DNA of 64,000 nucleotides. It comes from Lactococcus garvieae. Lineage in GTDB: Bacteria; Bacillota; Bacilli; Lactobacillales; Streptococcaceae. This document shows positions 7,346 to 16,597 of the stretch, in pieces. Numbering within the stretch: position 1 is the first letter of the stretch; the number at the start of each line of letters is the position of its first letter. Where the stretch lies: positions 963,954 through 1,027,953 of the forward strand of contig NZ_CP065691.1 in assembly GCF_016027715.1 (NCBI RefSeq), written 5' to 3'. The position numbers and the translations under genes are program-made. The notes beneath the pieces were generated by a model, which saw only the letters and a list, made by a program, of their open reading frames with translations, was not told the DNA's origin and searched no databases.

Positions 7346-9328
7346 TTAACGTCCTTTATAGATTGAACGAGATTTACCATACCATACCTGCGTAAGTATT
7401 TTTTGAATCCATGGTTGAACCCATTTATCTAAACCAAACGCACGTCCTGAACCGTTCATCAAGGCAATTGCTACTGGGATGAACCAAATGTTTACCCAGA
7501 AGAACATACCTGATAGAGCGAACATTACTGTCAATGCTGCAGTTACTGCTGAAGCGATCCAAGTAAAGAGACCGAAGATAATCGCTAGAGCAAGTAATAC
7601 TTCAACGATAGACATGAATTTTTGCATGAATAAAGCAACTTCACGATTTGGAATCATGAATTTAAAGATAGGTTCCATCCAGTGTGGTACTTTTTCAAGT
7701 ACGGGCATTGGATCTGTTCCATAAGCGTATGAGAGTCCCCATTCTGTTGCTTTGTGAGCAGCTTCTGCTCCACCACTAGCAGCCGCGCCTGTTGCACCTG
7801 CAGCAGCATCTGCTGCTTTAGTAGCAGCTTCGCCTGTTGCGCCAGCAGCAGCATCGGCATGCTTAGGAACTTCTTGCAACCAAGCAAATGGGAATTTAAG
7901 GTCGTCTGTAAACCATGAACCTTTACCGAACCAAGTTGTTGGATTGAAGAGTTGACCTTCACCCACAATTTTCTTCATCGCTTCTGTCAGCCAAACAAGA
8001 CCGTAGAAGATACGAAGGGGTACAGCCCAGAGAACATTACCTAAACGTGAAGTGTGACCGCGCATGAAGTTACGGCCATCTTTTGTACGGAATACTTCAT
8101 CCATAGCATAACGCCAGAAGTAATGTGCTGAACGGATTTGCAAGGTATAGATAAAGTAAACGATGTTTTTCATCAGCATTGCCCAGAAGCCTGTCAAACG
8201 CATGCTTCCGACTTTAGCAACACCCCAAGTTGAACCAATAGAAACCATTGTTCCTTGGTATTTGCTTTCATGTTTATGTTTGCTGCCACCATTGATATCA
8301 GCAATGATATTTGAAGCTGCTGTGTGAGCTGTTTGCTCAGCCGCTTCAACGATTTGTGGTGTTGGACGACCAGTATCTGGTTCAATATAACCAGACACGT
8401 CACCAGCTACGTAGATACCTTTATCTTCATAACCGACAGCTTCCATGAATTCATTAGCTTGAAGACGATGGCCGCGTTCTGTTTCATTCAGATTAGTCTT
8501 AGCTGCTGTATTCCCTTGGACACCTGTAGTCCAAATCAATGTGTGTGTTGGGATTTCTTTAGCAACTTTTTCTTCATCGCGACCGCCAACATTTACTTTG
8601 ATATGGTCTTCTGCCACTTCAACAATACCGTGGTTTGTCAACACATGAACATTTTTCTTTTCAAGATATGCATGTGCTTTATCTGCTTGCTTACGATCCA
8701 AAGTATTAAGGATTGTTGGCATCATTTCAACGACGTTGATTGTGATTTCTTCCTCAGGAATTTTCCAATCTGTTGAAACTTTTTTACGCCAGTCAATCAA
8801 TTCACCAGCCATTTCGATACCTGTAAATCCTGAACCGGCAACAGAGATAGTCAAAAGTGCACGACGTTTTTCGTCATTAACTTCTGTTGAACCAAATTGG
8901 ACAACAGTTTCAAGTTGACGTTTGATGCGCATAGCATCTTCCAGTGACCAAAGTGTGAAACCATGTTCTTTAACACCAGGTACACCAAAATCATTAGGTT
9001 CCCCACCAAGAGCTACAACTACATAGTCATAATCATAGCTTCCATGTTCAGTGATAACCTTCTTGTTTTCCTTATCAAGACTGACAACTGCATCAGTTAC
9101 AAGGCTCACATTTTTACGTTTTCCCAAAAGTTTTTGGAGGTCGTATTGAACTGTTGTGAATGGCACACGTCCTGCTGCAACTTCATGAAGTTGAGTCATA
9201 GATGTATGATAACTGTGTTTGTCAATCAAAGTGATGTCAGCATTTGCTTTAAGCTTTTTCGAAAGCTCACGTGTTGCATGAACCCCAGCAACACCACCAC
9301 CGATGACTACGATTTTTTTCTTAGTCAT
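7346..9328 (-). CDS. ndh: Type II NADH dehydrogenase with C-terminal DoxX-like membrane domain
   Basis: Single-chain NADH:quinone oxidoreductase, 660 residues against about 400-490 for plain NDH-2. The FAD Rossmann motif VIGGGVAGVHA is at about 7-17, a second nucleotide loop VAGSGFTGIEMAGE around 165, and the FAD-contact motif GIYVAGDVSG around 309. After about residue 490 comes an Ala/Gly-rich linker with a 15-residue tandem repeat (ADAAAGATG twice). Then follows a four-span DoxX-like domain from about 545 to 650. Similar long NDH-2 proteins occur with extracellular electron transfer genes in Firmicutes. It feeds electrons to the quinone made with the adjacent menA. A strong promoter lies at 9382-9410 and a GGAGA ribosome site before the ATG. 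Confidence 0.9.
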   Translation of the reverse strand: MTKKKIVVIGGGVAGVHATRELSKKLKANADITLIDKHSYHTSMTQLHEVAAGRVPFTTVQYDLQKLLGKRKNVSLVTDAVVSLDKENKKVITEHGSYDYDYVVVALGGEPNDFGVPGVKEHGFTLWSLEDAMRIKRQLETVVQFGSTEVNDEKRRALLTISVAGSGFTGIEMAGELIDWRKKVSTDWKIPEEEITINVVEMMPTILNTLDRKQADKAHAYLEKKNVHVLTNHGIVEVAEDHIKVNVGGRDEEKVAKEIPTHTLIWTTGVQGNTAAKTNLNETERGHRLQANEFMEAVGYEDKGIYVAGDVSGYIEPDTGRPTPQIVEAAEQTAHTAASNIIADINGGSKHKHESKYQGTMVSIGSTWGVAKVGSMRLTGFWAMLMKNIVYFIYTLQIRSAHYFWRYAMDEVFRTKDGRNFMRGHTSRLGNVLWAVPLRIFYGLVWLTEAMKKIVGEGQLFNPTTWFGKGSWFTDDLKFPFAWLQEVPKHADAAAGATGEAATKAADAAAGATGAAASGGAEAAHKATEWGLSYAYGTDPMPVLEKVPHWMEPIFKFMIPNREVALFMQKFMSIVEVLLALAIIFGLFTWIASAVTAALTVMFALSGMFFWVNIWFIPVAIALMNGSGRAFGLDKWVQPWIQKILTQVWYGKSRSIYKGR

Positions 9329-9381
9329 TTAAAATCGGTCTCCTACTAGTAATATAATAATGAAAAAAATTTCCATCTAAC

Positions 9382-9410
9382 ATTATATCGCTTTCATGCT
9401 GCTTTGTAAA
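9382..9410 (-). promoter_or_regulatory. ndh promoter
   Basis: Minus strand -35 TTTACA (9410-9405), 17-base spacer, -10 TATAAT (9387-9382); leader of about 47 bases to the ATG. Confidence 0.8.
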
Positions 9411-9548
9411 GTGGGCAAGTTAGTTTTTCATGAATAAAAGAACAAATAAAACCACTTTGATGAGTTTTTTATTTTGATTCTTTAATAAATTTAAATTTAA
9501 GAAAAAATAATCACAAACGAATGATGTGCATTTCGCATCTCTTCGTAG

Positions 9549-9554
9549 TACAAT
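9549..9554 (+). promoter_or_regulatory. -10 box placed for a leaderless transcript
   Basis: TACAAT ends six bases before the ATG at 9561, so the expected +1 is the A of the start codon. No Shine-Dalgarno sequence precedes the ATG and the -35 region is weak. Confidence 0.5.
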
Positions 9555-9560
9555 ATACCT

Positions 9561-9914
9561 ATGAAAATTACATTTGACGAGAACGTCACTCAACGGCTAA
9601 TGGCTATGATTAGTGATAAACCTGCTGATTTTGTTTTAGACTTTGACCATACCTTAAGTAATGAAACAATTTTAAGTAGTTGCTGTGGTATTACACGGTA
9701 TCGGATTGTTGCGGTAGATAAAGGAGGAGTTCCTTCGGTTTTTGATGGAAAAATTTCTTCCCCCTTAGGCGATATTTACTGTAAAGCGTGGGGGAAGATG
9801 TATTTTGACCAAAATATGCAAGTCCGTGTTACACCTAACCATTTGATTGAAATAATGGGGGATGGTGAAAAAATAGCACCACATATTGAAATCGTTGATT
9901 ATCGTAGTAATTAA
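9561..9914 (+). CDS. HesB/IscA-like iron-sulfur biosynthesis family protein
   Basis: Small cytosolic protein of 117 residues. The pattern (MKITFDENVTQRL start, SSCCGITRYRIV in the middle, PLGDIYCKAWGKMYFDQNMQ towards the end) resembles the short Lactobacillales members of the Fe-S biosynthesis (HesB-like) domain family, which often lack the full set of A-type carrier cysteines. Function in these bacteria is not established. It is divergent from ndh, a flavin/redox gene. No Shine-Dalgarno is present; the promoter spacing predicts a leaderless mRNA. Closed by a hairpin at 9941-9966. Confidence 0.6.
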   Translation: MKITFDENVTQRLMAMISDKPADFVLDFDHTLSNETILSSCCGITRYRIVAVDKGGVPSVFDGKISSPLGDIYCKAWGKMYFDQNMQVRVTPNHLIEIMGDGEKIAPHIEIVDYRSN

Positions 9915-9940
9915 AACAAATATAACCCTTTATCTCAGAA

Positions 9941-9966
9941 ACATGGAAAATATTTCCATGTTTTTT
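9941..9966 (+). terminator. Terminator after the HesB-like gene
   Basis: ACATGGAAA-ATA-TTTCCATGT followed by six T residues; perfect nine-base-pair stem. Confidence 0.85.
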
Positions 9967-9976
9967 CTTAAAACAT

Positions 9977-10005
9977 TTGACAGAATTTTCTAATGATATT
10001 ACAAT
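9977..10005 (+). promoter_or_regulatory. Promoter of the first AI-2E family gene
   Basis: Consensus -35 TTGACA (9977-9982), 17-base spacer, -10 TACAAT (10000-10005). Confidence 0.85.
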
Positions 10006-10050
10006 AAAAAGAGTGTCTTAATTAAAGTCAACCGAAAGGACAAATCTCCC

Positions 10051-11226
10051 ATGGAAAAAATAAAAATCAATTGGAACCTTTGGCTTAACGGCTTACTTTT
10101 CTTTATTGTACTCTTTTTTCTTTACACTCTTATATCGAATGCTGGTGTAATCACTAAAAATATTGGAGTTTTTTTACAAGTTCTCTCTCCCTTATTTATC
10201 GGAGCAGGTATTGCTTATTTTTTAAATAAGCCTACTACTCGTATAATATCACTACTAAAACGTGCGAAATCTCCCTTCATACATCGTCAAGCAAGAAAAA
10301 TAAGCATCCTTATTACTTATATGATTCTTCTACTTCTGTGCTTTTTTATTGTCTATTATCTGGTGCCCATAGTTATTGCCAACTTACTAGAGTTCATCCG
10401 TCTCTTGCCGGCGATCTATCAAAATATTTCCCATTGGTTAAATAGCAATCAGTTCCAAGAGTTGGACAATATTTTTAATATTGAAGATTCTCTTCGCTAT
10501 TTTGTCAATAATTTTACTGCTCAAGATGCTACACGTTATATTACAAGCAGCATTGAATCACTTAGCACCTTTACTTTTAGCTTAGCTTCTCAGGTCTTTC
10601 GTGTCGTTGTAGGTATAATCATTTCCATCTATCTTTTACTTTATAAGCAAAGTATTTTACAGATTATTTCACGTATCGGTCGTATTTCTACCAAGCAAGA
10701 ACATCTGAAAACCATCAAATATTACCTCAGACAAACCGATATCATTTTCTATAAGTTTATCTCCACACAATTCCTTGATGCCTGTATTATCTGGATTTTA
10801 TCAACCTTATTACTCACCATATTACACTTTACTGGTCTCGCCCATAATCCTTTTGCTGTTGCGTTAGGTTTACTTATTGGTATTGGTAATATGATACCTT
10901 ACTTTGGATCAATCTTTGCTTCGATTGTTGCTATGATTATTGCATTTTTTACTGGCGGTTTAGAAGCCGGGATGATTACGATTATCATGCTTATTATCCT
11001 GCAACAAATCGATGGGAATATTATTGGTCCCAAACTAATGAGTGGCGCTTTAAATGTCAATCCTATTATCGTCATCATTTCCATTTCTTTAGGCGGGGCT
11101 TATTTTGGTATACTGGGCATGTTTGTAGCAGTTCCCGTAGCCGCTTTACTCAAAATAATTTTCTTAGAATATTTGACTGCTCGGGAAGCTCAGCTCACTC
11201 TAAAAAATAATTCCAATACAAATTAA
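10051..11226 (+). CDS. AI-2E/PerM family membrane permease
   Basis: Integral membrane protein, 391 residues, of the AI-2E transporter (UPF0118/PerM) family. Two N-terminal spans are followed by a soluble stretch (about 115-180) and five or six C-terminal spans. The conserved region IGIGNMIPYFGSIFASI (about 274-290) and the later QQIDGNIIGPKLMS with PIIVIISISLGGAYFGILGMFVAVPVAA are diagnostic. Members export diverse small molecules or ions; the substrate here is unknown. AAAGGAC ribosome site before the ATG; monocistronic with a shared terminator. A second family member lies at 50940-51965. Confidence 0.85.
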   Translation: MEKIKINWNLWLNGLLFFIVLFFLYTLISNAGVITKNIGVFLQVLSPLFIGAGIAYFLNKPTTRIISLLKRAKSPFIHRQARKISILITYMILLLLCFFIVYYLVPIVIANLLEFIRLLPAIYQNISHWLNSNQFQELDNIFNIEDSLRYFVNNFTAQDATRYITSSIESLSTFTFSLASQVFRVVVGIIISIYLLLYKQSILQIISRIGRISTKQEHLKTIKYYLRQTDIIFYKFISTQFLDACIIWILSTLLLTILHFTGLAHNPFAVALGLLIGIGNMIPYFGSIFASIVAMIIAFFTGGLEAGMITIIMLIILQQIDGNIIGPKLMSGALNVNPIIVIISISLGGAYFGILGMFVAVPVAALLKIIFLEYLTAREAQLTLKNNSNTN

Positions 11227-11252
11227 AAAGCAGAGATTACTCTGCTTTTTTT
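11226..11252. terminator. Bidirectional terminator overlapping two convergent stops
   Basis: AAAAAGCAGAG-ATTA-CTCTGCTTTTTTT. The stem starts at the stop of the permease gene and ends at the stop of the convergent hydrolase, so both transcripts use it. Confidence 0.85.
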
Positions 11253-12048
11253 ATACAATTTTTTGAATGAACTCAAGGAGTTTTTGATTAAATGCTTCAA
11301 TATTTTCAACATGCAGAATATGGCCACAATCAGGAAAAACACTTACTTCTGACTGTTCATTGTGCTGTAAATTCCGTGCAGCCTGTGCATGCTCTGCAGG
11401 GAAGATAGGCGAATGTCCTCCTGCAAAGAAAAGATGAGGCACGCGCTCTCTTGTCAAGTTTTGACGCCAATCTTGGGTGATTACGTTTTGCAATAAAGCT
11501 TGATGTTTTTGAAAATTAAAGGGTAGCATTCCTTTACCCAGTACACGTTTAACTTGATCAGTTAGCTGGCGGTTCGTAAGTTTTGTACGTGGAAAATCTC
11601 TAATAAAATCAGAGAGCTCTGCCAGAGTTTTACCAGTATTTCCACCTAGCCAGTCCTTTGATTTCATAAATGTGGGGGCCTGATCCTCCGTAACTATTCC
11701 TGCCAATTTAGCGTCCGTAAAGAGTTCCTCGTAAGCCATAATAGTTGCAGCTCCCATAGAGTGACCAATCAAAATTGGTTTCTCTAACTGCAAATAAACC
11801 ATAAGCTCTTCCAAATCAGTCGCTAAGCGGTGCAAGGTCATTCCATAATCTACATCCTGACTGTATCCATGACTACGATGATCATAAGTAATGACGCGAT
11901 AGCCTGCTGCTACGAAAAAATCCACCTGAAAGGCCCACGTAACCTCGCTCGCTGAGTAGCCATTGATAAAGACTAAAGCTTGCTTTTCTGTTTCACCGTA
12001 GCTATGATAATTAATTTGAACACCGTCATTTGTTGTATAAAAAGCCAT
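11251..12048 (-). CDS. Alpha/beta hydrolase
   Basis: Cytosolic alpha/beta-fold hydrolase, 265 residues from the chosen ATG. The nucleophile elbow LIGHSMGAA (about 87-95) holds the catalytic serine, an oxyanion FINGYSAS lies near residue 27, and the terminal CGHILHVENIEAF gives the histidine. Substrate unknown; the layout recalls esterases or proline-iminopeptidase-like enzymes. An upstream in-frame ATG at 12096 would add 16 lysine-rich residues atypical of the family. I prefer 12048, although only a weak GAAAGAG precedes it. Nothing in the context points to a pathway. Confidence 0.8.
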   Translation of the reverse strand: MAFYTTNDGVQINYHSYGETEKQALVFINGYSASEVTWAFQVDFFVAAGYRVITYDHRSHGYSQDVDYGMTLHRLATDLEELMVYLQLEKPILIGHSMGAATIMAYEELFTDAKLAGIVTEDQAPTFMKSKDWLGGNTGKTLAELSDFIRDFPRTKLTNRQLTDQVKRVLGKGMLPFNFQKHQALLQNVITQDWRQNLTRERVPHLFFAGGHSPIFPAEHAQAARNLQHNEQSEVSVFPDCGHILHVENIEAFNQKLLEFIQKIV

Positions 12049-12168
12049 TATTTTCTCTTTCTTCTTCACTTTTTGCTGTTCTATAACTCGCAGCAAAAAC
12101 TATTCATATTGTAGCAAAAATAGTAAAATAATCCTGTATTTTTGCTTCTTTAGAGCTGTTTAAAGCAC

Positions 12169-12199
12169 AAAAAGAGTAAAGTCGTAGAACTTTACTCTT
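12169..12199 (-). terminator. leuS terminator
   Basis: AAGAGTAAAGT, six-base loop, ACTTTACTCTT then TTTG on the minus strand, just after the leuS stop. Confidence 0.8.
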
Positions 12200-12207
12200 A
12201 TAGATAA

Positions 12208-14688
12208 TTATTTTACAACAATATTTACTAATTTATTTGGAATCGCAATAACCTTAACGATATTTCCTTCAATCTCAACTGCGTCCAAAGCCACCTTTTC
12301 AAGTTGATCTTTTGGCAGATCTTTTGTAACTTTGACTTTTGCTTTGAGTTTACCGTTGATTTGTACCACAACTTCTACTTCATTTTCAATAAGTTTACTT
12401 TCATCAAAAGTTGGCCATGCCACATAAGATATCCCTGCTTCATTGCCAAGTTCCACCCAAAGTTCTTCTGCAATATGAGGAGCAAATGGAGCTAAGAGCT
12501 GAACAAAACCTTTAGCATATTCAAGTGGAAGTGATTTTGCTTTATTCGCTGCGTTAACAAAAATCATTAATTGCGAAATAGCAGTGTTAAATAACATATG
12601 GTCCAAACGTTCTGTAACGTTTTTCACAGTCTCATTGTAAACCTTATCTAAACTGCCATCGTTTTCCTCTGTGATTGTGCTGTTATTCAACAAGCGGACC
12701 ACACGATCAAGGAACTTGCGTGCGCCTTCAAGACCCTCTTCAGACCATGGGATGCTTGCATCCAAAGGCCCCATAAACATCTCATATACACGTAAGGTAT
12801 CTGCACCATAGCGTTGAACAACGTCATCAGGATTGACAACATTTTTCAGAGATTTAGACATCTTCGCTGGTGCTTGCTCAAGTTCCTCACCTGTTTCAAT
12901 ATTAAAGAAAGAACCATCACGTTTTTCAACTTTATCTGTAGCAACTAAAGCACCACGGCTGTCACGATATGAAGTTCCCAAAATCATTCCTTGGTTAAAG
13001 AGTTTTTGGAAAGGTTCATTTGTTGGAACAACACCTAAGTCAAAGAGTACTTTATGCCAGAAACGAGCATAGAGCAAGTGGAGGACCGCATGTTCTGCCC
13101 CTCCAACATAAATGTCAACTGGCATCCACTCTTTAATAAGTTCTGGATCCGCAATAGCTTCACTATTTTTCGGATCAATATAGCGGAGGTAATACCAAGA
13201 AGATCCTGCCCATTGTGGCATAGTATTAGTCTCACGTCGACCTTTTACACCGTCTTCACGCGTAACAGTCAACCAATCCGTAAGGTTTGCCAATGGAGAT
13301 TCTCCAGTACCTGAAGGTTTAATATTAGAAGTTTTTGGTAAGACAAGTGGCAACTCATTTTCTGGAACTGCTGTACTTGTTCCATCTTCCCAATGAATAA
13401 TTGGGATTGGCTCACCCCAATAGCGTTGACGGCTAAAGAGCCAATCACGAAGTCGATAGGTTACTTTACGTGAACCAATACCTTTTTCTTCAAGGTAAGC
13501 AACCATTTTTTCAATAGCTTCTTCTTTTTCCATACCGTTCAAGAAGTCAGAATTAATAATTCTTCCACCTTCTATATGGCAAGCTTCTTGCACATTTCCA
13601 CCATCAAATACAGGGACAATTTCTAAATCATAGACTTTCGCAAATTCCCAGTCGCGTTCATCGTGACCTGGCACGGCCATAACTGCACCGTGACCATAGC
13701 TTGCCAACACATAATCTGCAATCCAGATTGGCATTTTCTTGCCATTTACAGGGTTAATCGCATAAGCACCAGTCCACACACCTGTCTTATCTTTAGCTAA
13801 ATCTGTACGCGCTAAGTCAGACTTTAGACTAGCTTGGTGTTTATAGTCTTCAACAGCCTGTGCTTGTTCTGCTGTTGTAATTTTCTCTACTAATGGATGT
13901 TCTGGAGCAAGGACGGTAAAAGTTGAACCGAAGAGCGTTTCAGGGCGTGTCGTAAAGACAGAGAACATCTCCTCTGTTCCGTCGACCTTAAAGTTCACAT
14001 CAGCACCGACTGATTTTCCAATCCAGTTGCGCTGCATTTCTTTGATTGACTCTGGCCAGTCAAGGTCTTCCAAATCATTGAGCAAACGTTCGGCATAAGC
14101 TGTGATTTTCAACATCCATTGACGCATTGGTTTACGTACAACTGGATAACCTCCACGCTCAGAAGTACCGTCTGGCAGAACCTCTTCATTGGCAATAGCC
14201 GTACCTAACTCTTCGACCCAGTTTACAGCTACTTCTGCTTCATAAGCTAAGCCTTTTTCGTATAGTTTAGTGAAAATCCATTGAGTCCATTTGTAAAATT
14301 CTGGATCAGTGGTATTTACTTCACGTTCCCAGTCATAACTAAACCCAAGACTGTTAATTTGGCGTTTAAATGTAGCAATGTTTTTCGCTGTAAATTCTAC
14401 AGGATCATTTCCTGTATCAATAGCATACTGTTCAGCAGGCAAACCAAAAGCATCCCAGCCCATTGGGTGAAGAACGTTATAACCTTGTGCACGTTTGTAG
14501 CGGCTAAGGATATCTGTAGCAGTATATCCTTCAGGATGTCCTACGTGTAGTCCTGCTCCTGATGGATAAGGAAACATATCTAACGCATAAAACTTTGGCT
14601 TGCTTTTGTCTGTTCCGGTACGGAAAGTATTATTATCAGCCCAATATTTTTGCCATTTGGCTTCAATGTCAGTGTGTTTATATTCCAT
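12208..14688 (-). CDS. leuS: Leucyl-tRNA synthetase
   Basis: Class I aminoacyl-tRNA synthetase charging tRNA-Leu, 826 residues, normal for bacterial LeuRS. The HIGH-type motif appears as HVGH at 48-51, the editing (CP1) domain fills the middle, [14 protein letters not shown] is the leucine-pocket region, and KMSKS lies at about 609-613. It has no T-box: only about 95 bases separate it from the next gene, with a plain extended -10 promoter. The ATG is preceded by AAGGAATGA. Monocistronic. Confidence 0.98.
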   Translation of the reverse strand: MEYKHTDIEAKWQKYWADNNTFRTGTDKSKPKFYALDMFPYPSGAGLHVGHPEGYTATDILSRYKRAQGYNVLHPMGWDAFGLPAEQYAIDTGNDPVEFTAKNIATFKRQINSLGFSYDWEREVNTTDPEFYKWTQWIFTKLYEKGLAYEAEVAVNWVEELGTAIANEEVLPDGTSERGGYPVVRKPMRQWMLKITAYAERLLNDLEDLDWPESIKEMQRNWIGKSVGADVNFKVDGTEEMFSVFTTRPETLFGSTFTVLAPEHPLVEKITTAEQAQAVEDYKHQASLKSDLARTDLAKDKTGVWTGAYAINPVNGKKMPIWIADYVLASYGHGAVMAVPGHDERDWEFAKVYDLEIVPVFDGGNVQEACHIEGGRIINSDFLNGMEKEEAIEKMVAYLEEKGIGSRKVTYRLRDWLFSRQRYWGEPIPIIHWEDGTSTAVPENELPLVLPKTSNIKPSGTGESPLANLTDWLTVTREDGVKGRRETNTMPQWAGSSWYYLRYIDPKNSEAIADPELIKEWMPVDIYVGGAEHAVLHLLYARFWHKVLFDLGVVPTNEPFQKLFNQGMILGTSYRDSRGALVATDKVEKRDGSFFNIETGEELEQAPAKMSKSLKNVVNPDDVVQRYGADTLRVYEMFMGPLDASIPWSEEGLEGARKFLDRVVRLLNNSTITEENDGSLDKVYNETVKNVTERLDHMLFNTAISQLMIFVNAANKAKSLPLEYAKGFVQLLAPFAPHIAEELWVELGNEAGISYVAWPTFDESKLIENEVEVVVQINGKLKAKVKVTKDLPKDQLEKVALDAVEIEGNIVKVIAIPNKLVNIVVK

Positions 14689-14739
14689 ATTTCATTCCTT
14701 AAAGTTTTTTATAAATTCTTTTTTCAAATATCAAATTCT

Positions 14740-14748
14740 ATTATACCA
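14740..14748 (-). promoter_or_regulatory. leuS extended -10 promoter
   Basis: Minus strand TGGTATAAT (14748-14740), perfect -10 with TGn extension; leader of about 45 bases with no room for a T-box antiterminator. Confidence 0.7.
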
Positions 14749-14783
14749 AAAAATTACCAAGCTTTTCATTCTTGATTAGCACC

Positions 14784-15452
14784 TTATAGCAAGTTGAAGG
14801 CTAAGACGAGATCACTCCCACTGAGCTGGAGACCATATTTATGCTCATATTTTTTCATCTTGTTAAGTAGTGTATTTCGATGTACATACAGTATTTTTGC
14901 TGCAGCAGCTTGGTTACCATGCGTTTTATAGAGTGCCCGAACCAGTTCTTGGTCTTCTGGACTCTGAAGTAAATCATCTTTTATCTTATCAAGCAACAAG
15001 CTGTCTACTAAGTTCAACCCCTGCGAAATGGTAAATTCACTAAAACGAGAGTTTTGGCTAAAAAAGCGTAACTCCTCCTCATAGGTGTCAGGAAGTTCAT
15101 CGTTTAGCACAAAGCTTCCAATATAATACTGAATTTTTTCTCCCATATCTTGAGATAAAACTTGTAAACTATCTGAGAGCTCTGACTTACTTAAGTTGTT
15201 TCCTGTATACTTTTCAATAACCAACTGTTTTTCAGCATCATGTCTGACTATATCGGGTAAGATAAAGCGTAAGTTCTCTTCAAGTTCTGAAAAATCAGAA
15301 ACAGAAAACTGTAAAAGACGAAAACGACCTGTGGGCAAATCCCAAAAATCCGTACTTGTCGTTGAAAGGAGTGCAACCAAACTCCGTTCCCGCTCGTTTA
15401 GCTCAGTTGCTGGTATATCACGGTAAAGTTCTTTTATCTTATCTATTTCCAT
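14784..15452 (-). CDS. PucR/CdaR-type helix-turn-helix regulator
   Basis: Probable transcription regulator, 222 residues. The last ~60 residues match the PucR C-terminal helix-turn-helix: ALYKTHGNQAAAAKILYVHRNTLLNKMKKYEH, where HGN..AAA..L..HRNTL is the family signature. The first ~160 residues carry no recognised ligand domain. Target and inducer unknown. It sits 34 bases downstream of prs, and the prs terminator ends six bases before this ATG. I see no Shine-Dalgarno and no separate promoter, so expression probably depends on read-through and inefficient initiation. Family assignment is good, function open. Confidence 0.7.
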   Translation of the reverse strand: MEIDKIKELYRDIPATELNERERSLVALLSTTSTDFWDLPTGRFRLLQFSVSDFSELEENLRFILPDIVRHDAEKQLVIEKYTGNNLSKSELSDSLQVLSQDMGEKIQYYIGSFVLNDELPDTYEEELRFFSQNSRFSEFTISQGLNLVDSLLLDKIKDDLLQSPEDQELVRALYKTHGNQAAAAKILYVHRNTLLNKMKKYEHKYGLQLSGSDLVLAFNLL

Positions 15453-15457
15453 TTTTC

Positions 15458-15482
15458 AAAAAAGTGACCTTCTGGCCACTTT
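15458..15482 (-). terminator. prs terminator abutting the regulator start
   Basis: AAGTGGCC-AGAA-GGTCACTT (one G-U pair) followed by TTTT on the minus strand. The T-run ends about five bases before the ATG at 15452. Confidence 0.75.
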
Positions 15483-15486
15483 ACTC

Positions 15487-16458
15487 TTAATTTTCAGTAG
15501 GGATGTGCAATTCGAAAAGCGGCGATAATGGGCGTTTTTCGTGGATACGGATGATTGCATCAGCAAGCAATGGAGCGATAGAAATTTCAACAATCTTATC
15601 ACTACGGCGTTCATCTGGTATCTCAATCGTATCAAGGACTACAAGTTTATTAATTCCTGAACTTTCGATACGTTCAATTGCAGGGCCAGATAATACAGCG
15701 TGTGTACATGAAGCATAAACTTCAGTGGCACCAAGTTCTTTCAAAGCATTGGCAGCCAATGTAATTGTTCCAGCTGTATCAATCATGTCATCAATTAAGA
15801 TACACTTTTTCCCTTTAACATCACCAATAATATTCATGATTTCAGCTACATTCGCGCGTGGACGACGTTTGTCGATAATTGCAATTGGTGCTTTTAAGAA
15901 AGCAGCCAGTTTGCGTGCACGACCTACTCCACCATGGTCTGGTGAAACGATAACTAAATCATCTCCGTTTGCAAACCCATGACGGCGGAAATAATCTGCA
16001 ATTAATGGAGAACCCATCAAGTGATCTACAGGAATATTGAAGAAACCTTGAATTTGAGCAGCATGTAAGTCAAAAGTTATTAAGCGATCGGCGCCAGCGA
16101 TTTGAATCATATTTGCTACTAATTTTGATGTGATTGGTTCACGTGCACGCGCTTTACGGTCTTGACGTGCATAGCCATAGTAAGGCATTACCACATTGAT
16201 TGAGGCAGCACTTGCACGTTTCAAAGCGTCCATCATAATCAACAATTCCATTAAGTTTTCATTAACTGGAGCACTTGTTGATTGGAGGATAAATACATGT
16301 TCTCCACGGATACTTTCATCGATTTTGACTTCGACTTCCCCGTCATTGTAAGTGAGCACGCGTGATTTCCCAACTTGGATACCAATTTCTTTTGCGACTT
16401 TTTCAGCCAATTTTTGATTAGATGAGAGTGCAAATAACTTCAAATTTGAATACGACAT
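15487..16458 (-). CDS. prs: Ribose-phosphate pyrophosphokinase
   Basis: PRPP synthase (ribose-5-phosphate + ATP to PRPP + AMP), 323 residues, feeding purine, pyrimidine, His and Trp synthesis. Visible: N-terminal [16 protein letters not shown], the flexible/ATP region [17 protein letters not shown] (about 94-110), and the PRPP-binding loop [13 protein letters not shown] (about 219-231). AGAAAGG ribosome site at good spacing. Own promoter at 16502-16530. Lactococci often carry a second prs; this looks like the canonical form. Confidence 0.97.
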   Translation of the reverse strand: MSYSNLKLFALSSNQKLAEKVAKEIGIQVGKSRVLTYNDGEVEVKIDESIRGEHVFILQSTSAPVNENLMELLIMMDALKRASAASINVVMPYYGYARQDRKARAREPITSKLVANMIQIAGADRLITFDLHAAQIQGFFNIPVDHLMGSPLIADYFRRHGFANGDDLVIVSPDHGGVGRARKLAAFLKAPIAIIDKRRPRANVAEIMNIIGDVKGKKCILIDDMIDTAGTITLAANALKELGATEVYASCTHAVLSGPAIERIESSGINKLVVLDTIEIPDERRSDKIVEISIAPLLADAIIRIHEKRPLSPLFELHIPTEN

Positions 16459-16501
16459 GATTGCCTTTCTATATAAAACAGTTCTCTAATTAGACCTTAC
16501 C

Positions 16502-16530
16502 ATTTTATCGTGAATTTCATTTTTTTTCAA
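16502..16530 (-). promoter_or_regulatory. prs promoter
   Basis: Minus strand -35 TTGAAA (16530-16525), 17-base spacer starting with an A-tract, -10 TAAAAT (16507-16502). Confidence 0.75.
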
Positions 16531-16565
16531 GTCCCGATAGTTTAGACAAAACCAGCCTTTTCTCA

Positions 16566-16595
16566 ATAAAAAAGCCATCATTACTGATGGCCACT
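16566..16595 (-). terminator. ftsY terminator
   Basis: GCCATCA-GTAA-TGATGGC followed by TTTTTT on the minus strand, three bases past the ftsY stop. Confidence 0.9.
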
Positions 16596-16597
16596 TT

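Noticed and set aside
8324-8776. A 150-codon plus-strand frame inside ndh
   Set aside because: Cys/Phe-rich shadow of the NADH dehydrogenase frame with no start signals.
14689-14783. Possible T-box leader before leuS
   Set aside because: Only 95 bases between genes, no specifier or antiterminator-like structure, and a plain extended -10 promoter close to the ATG.
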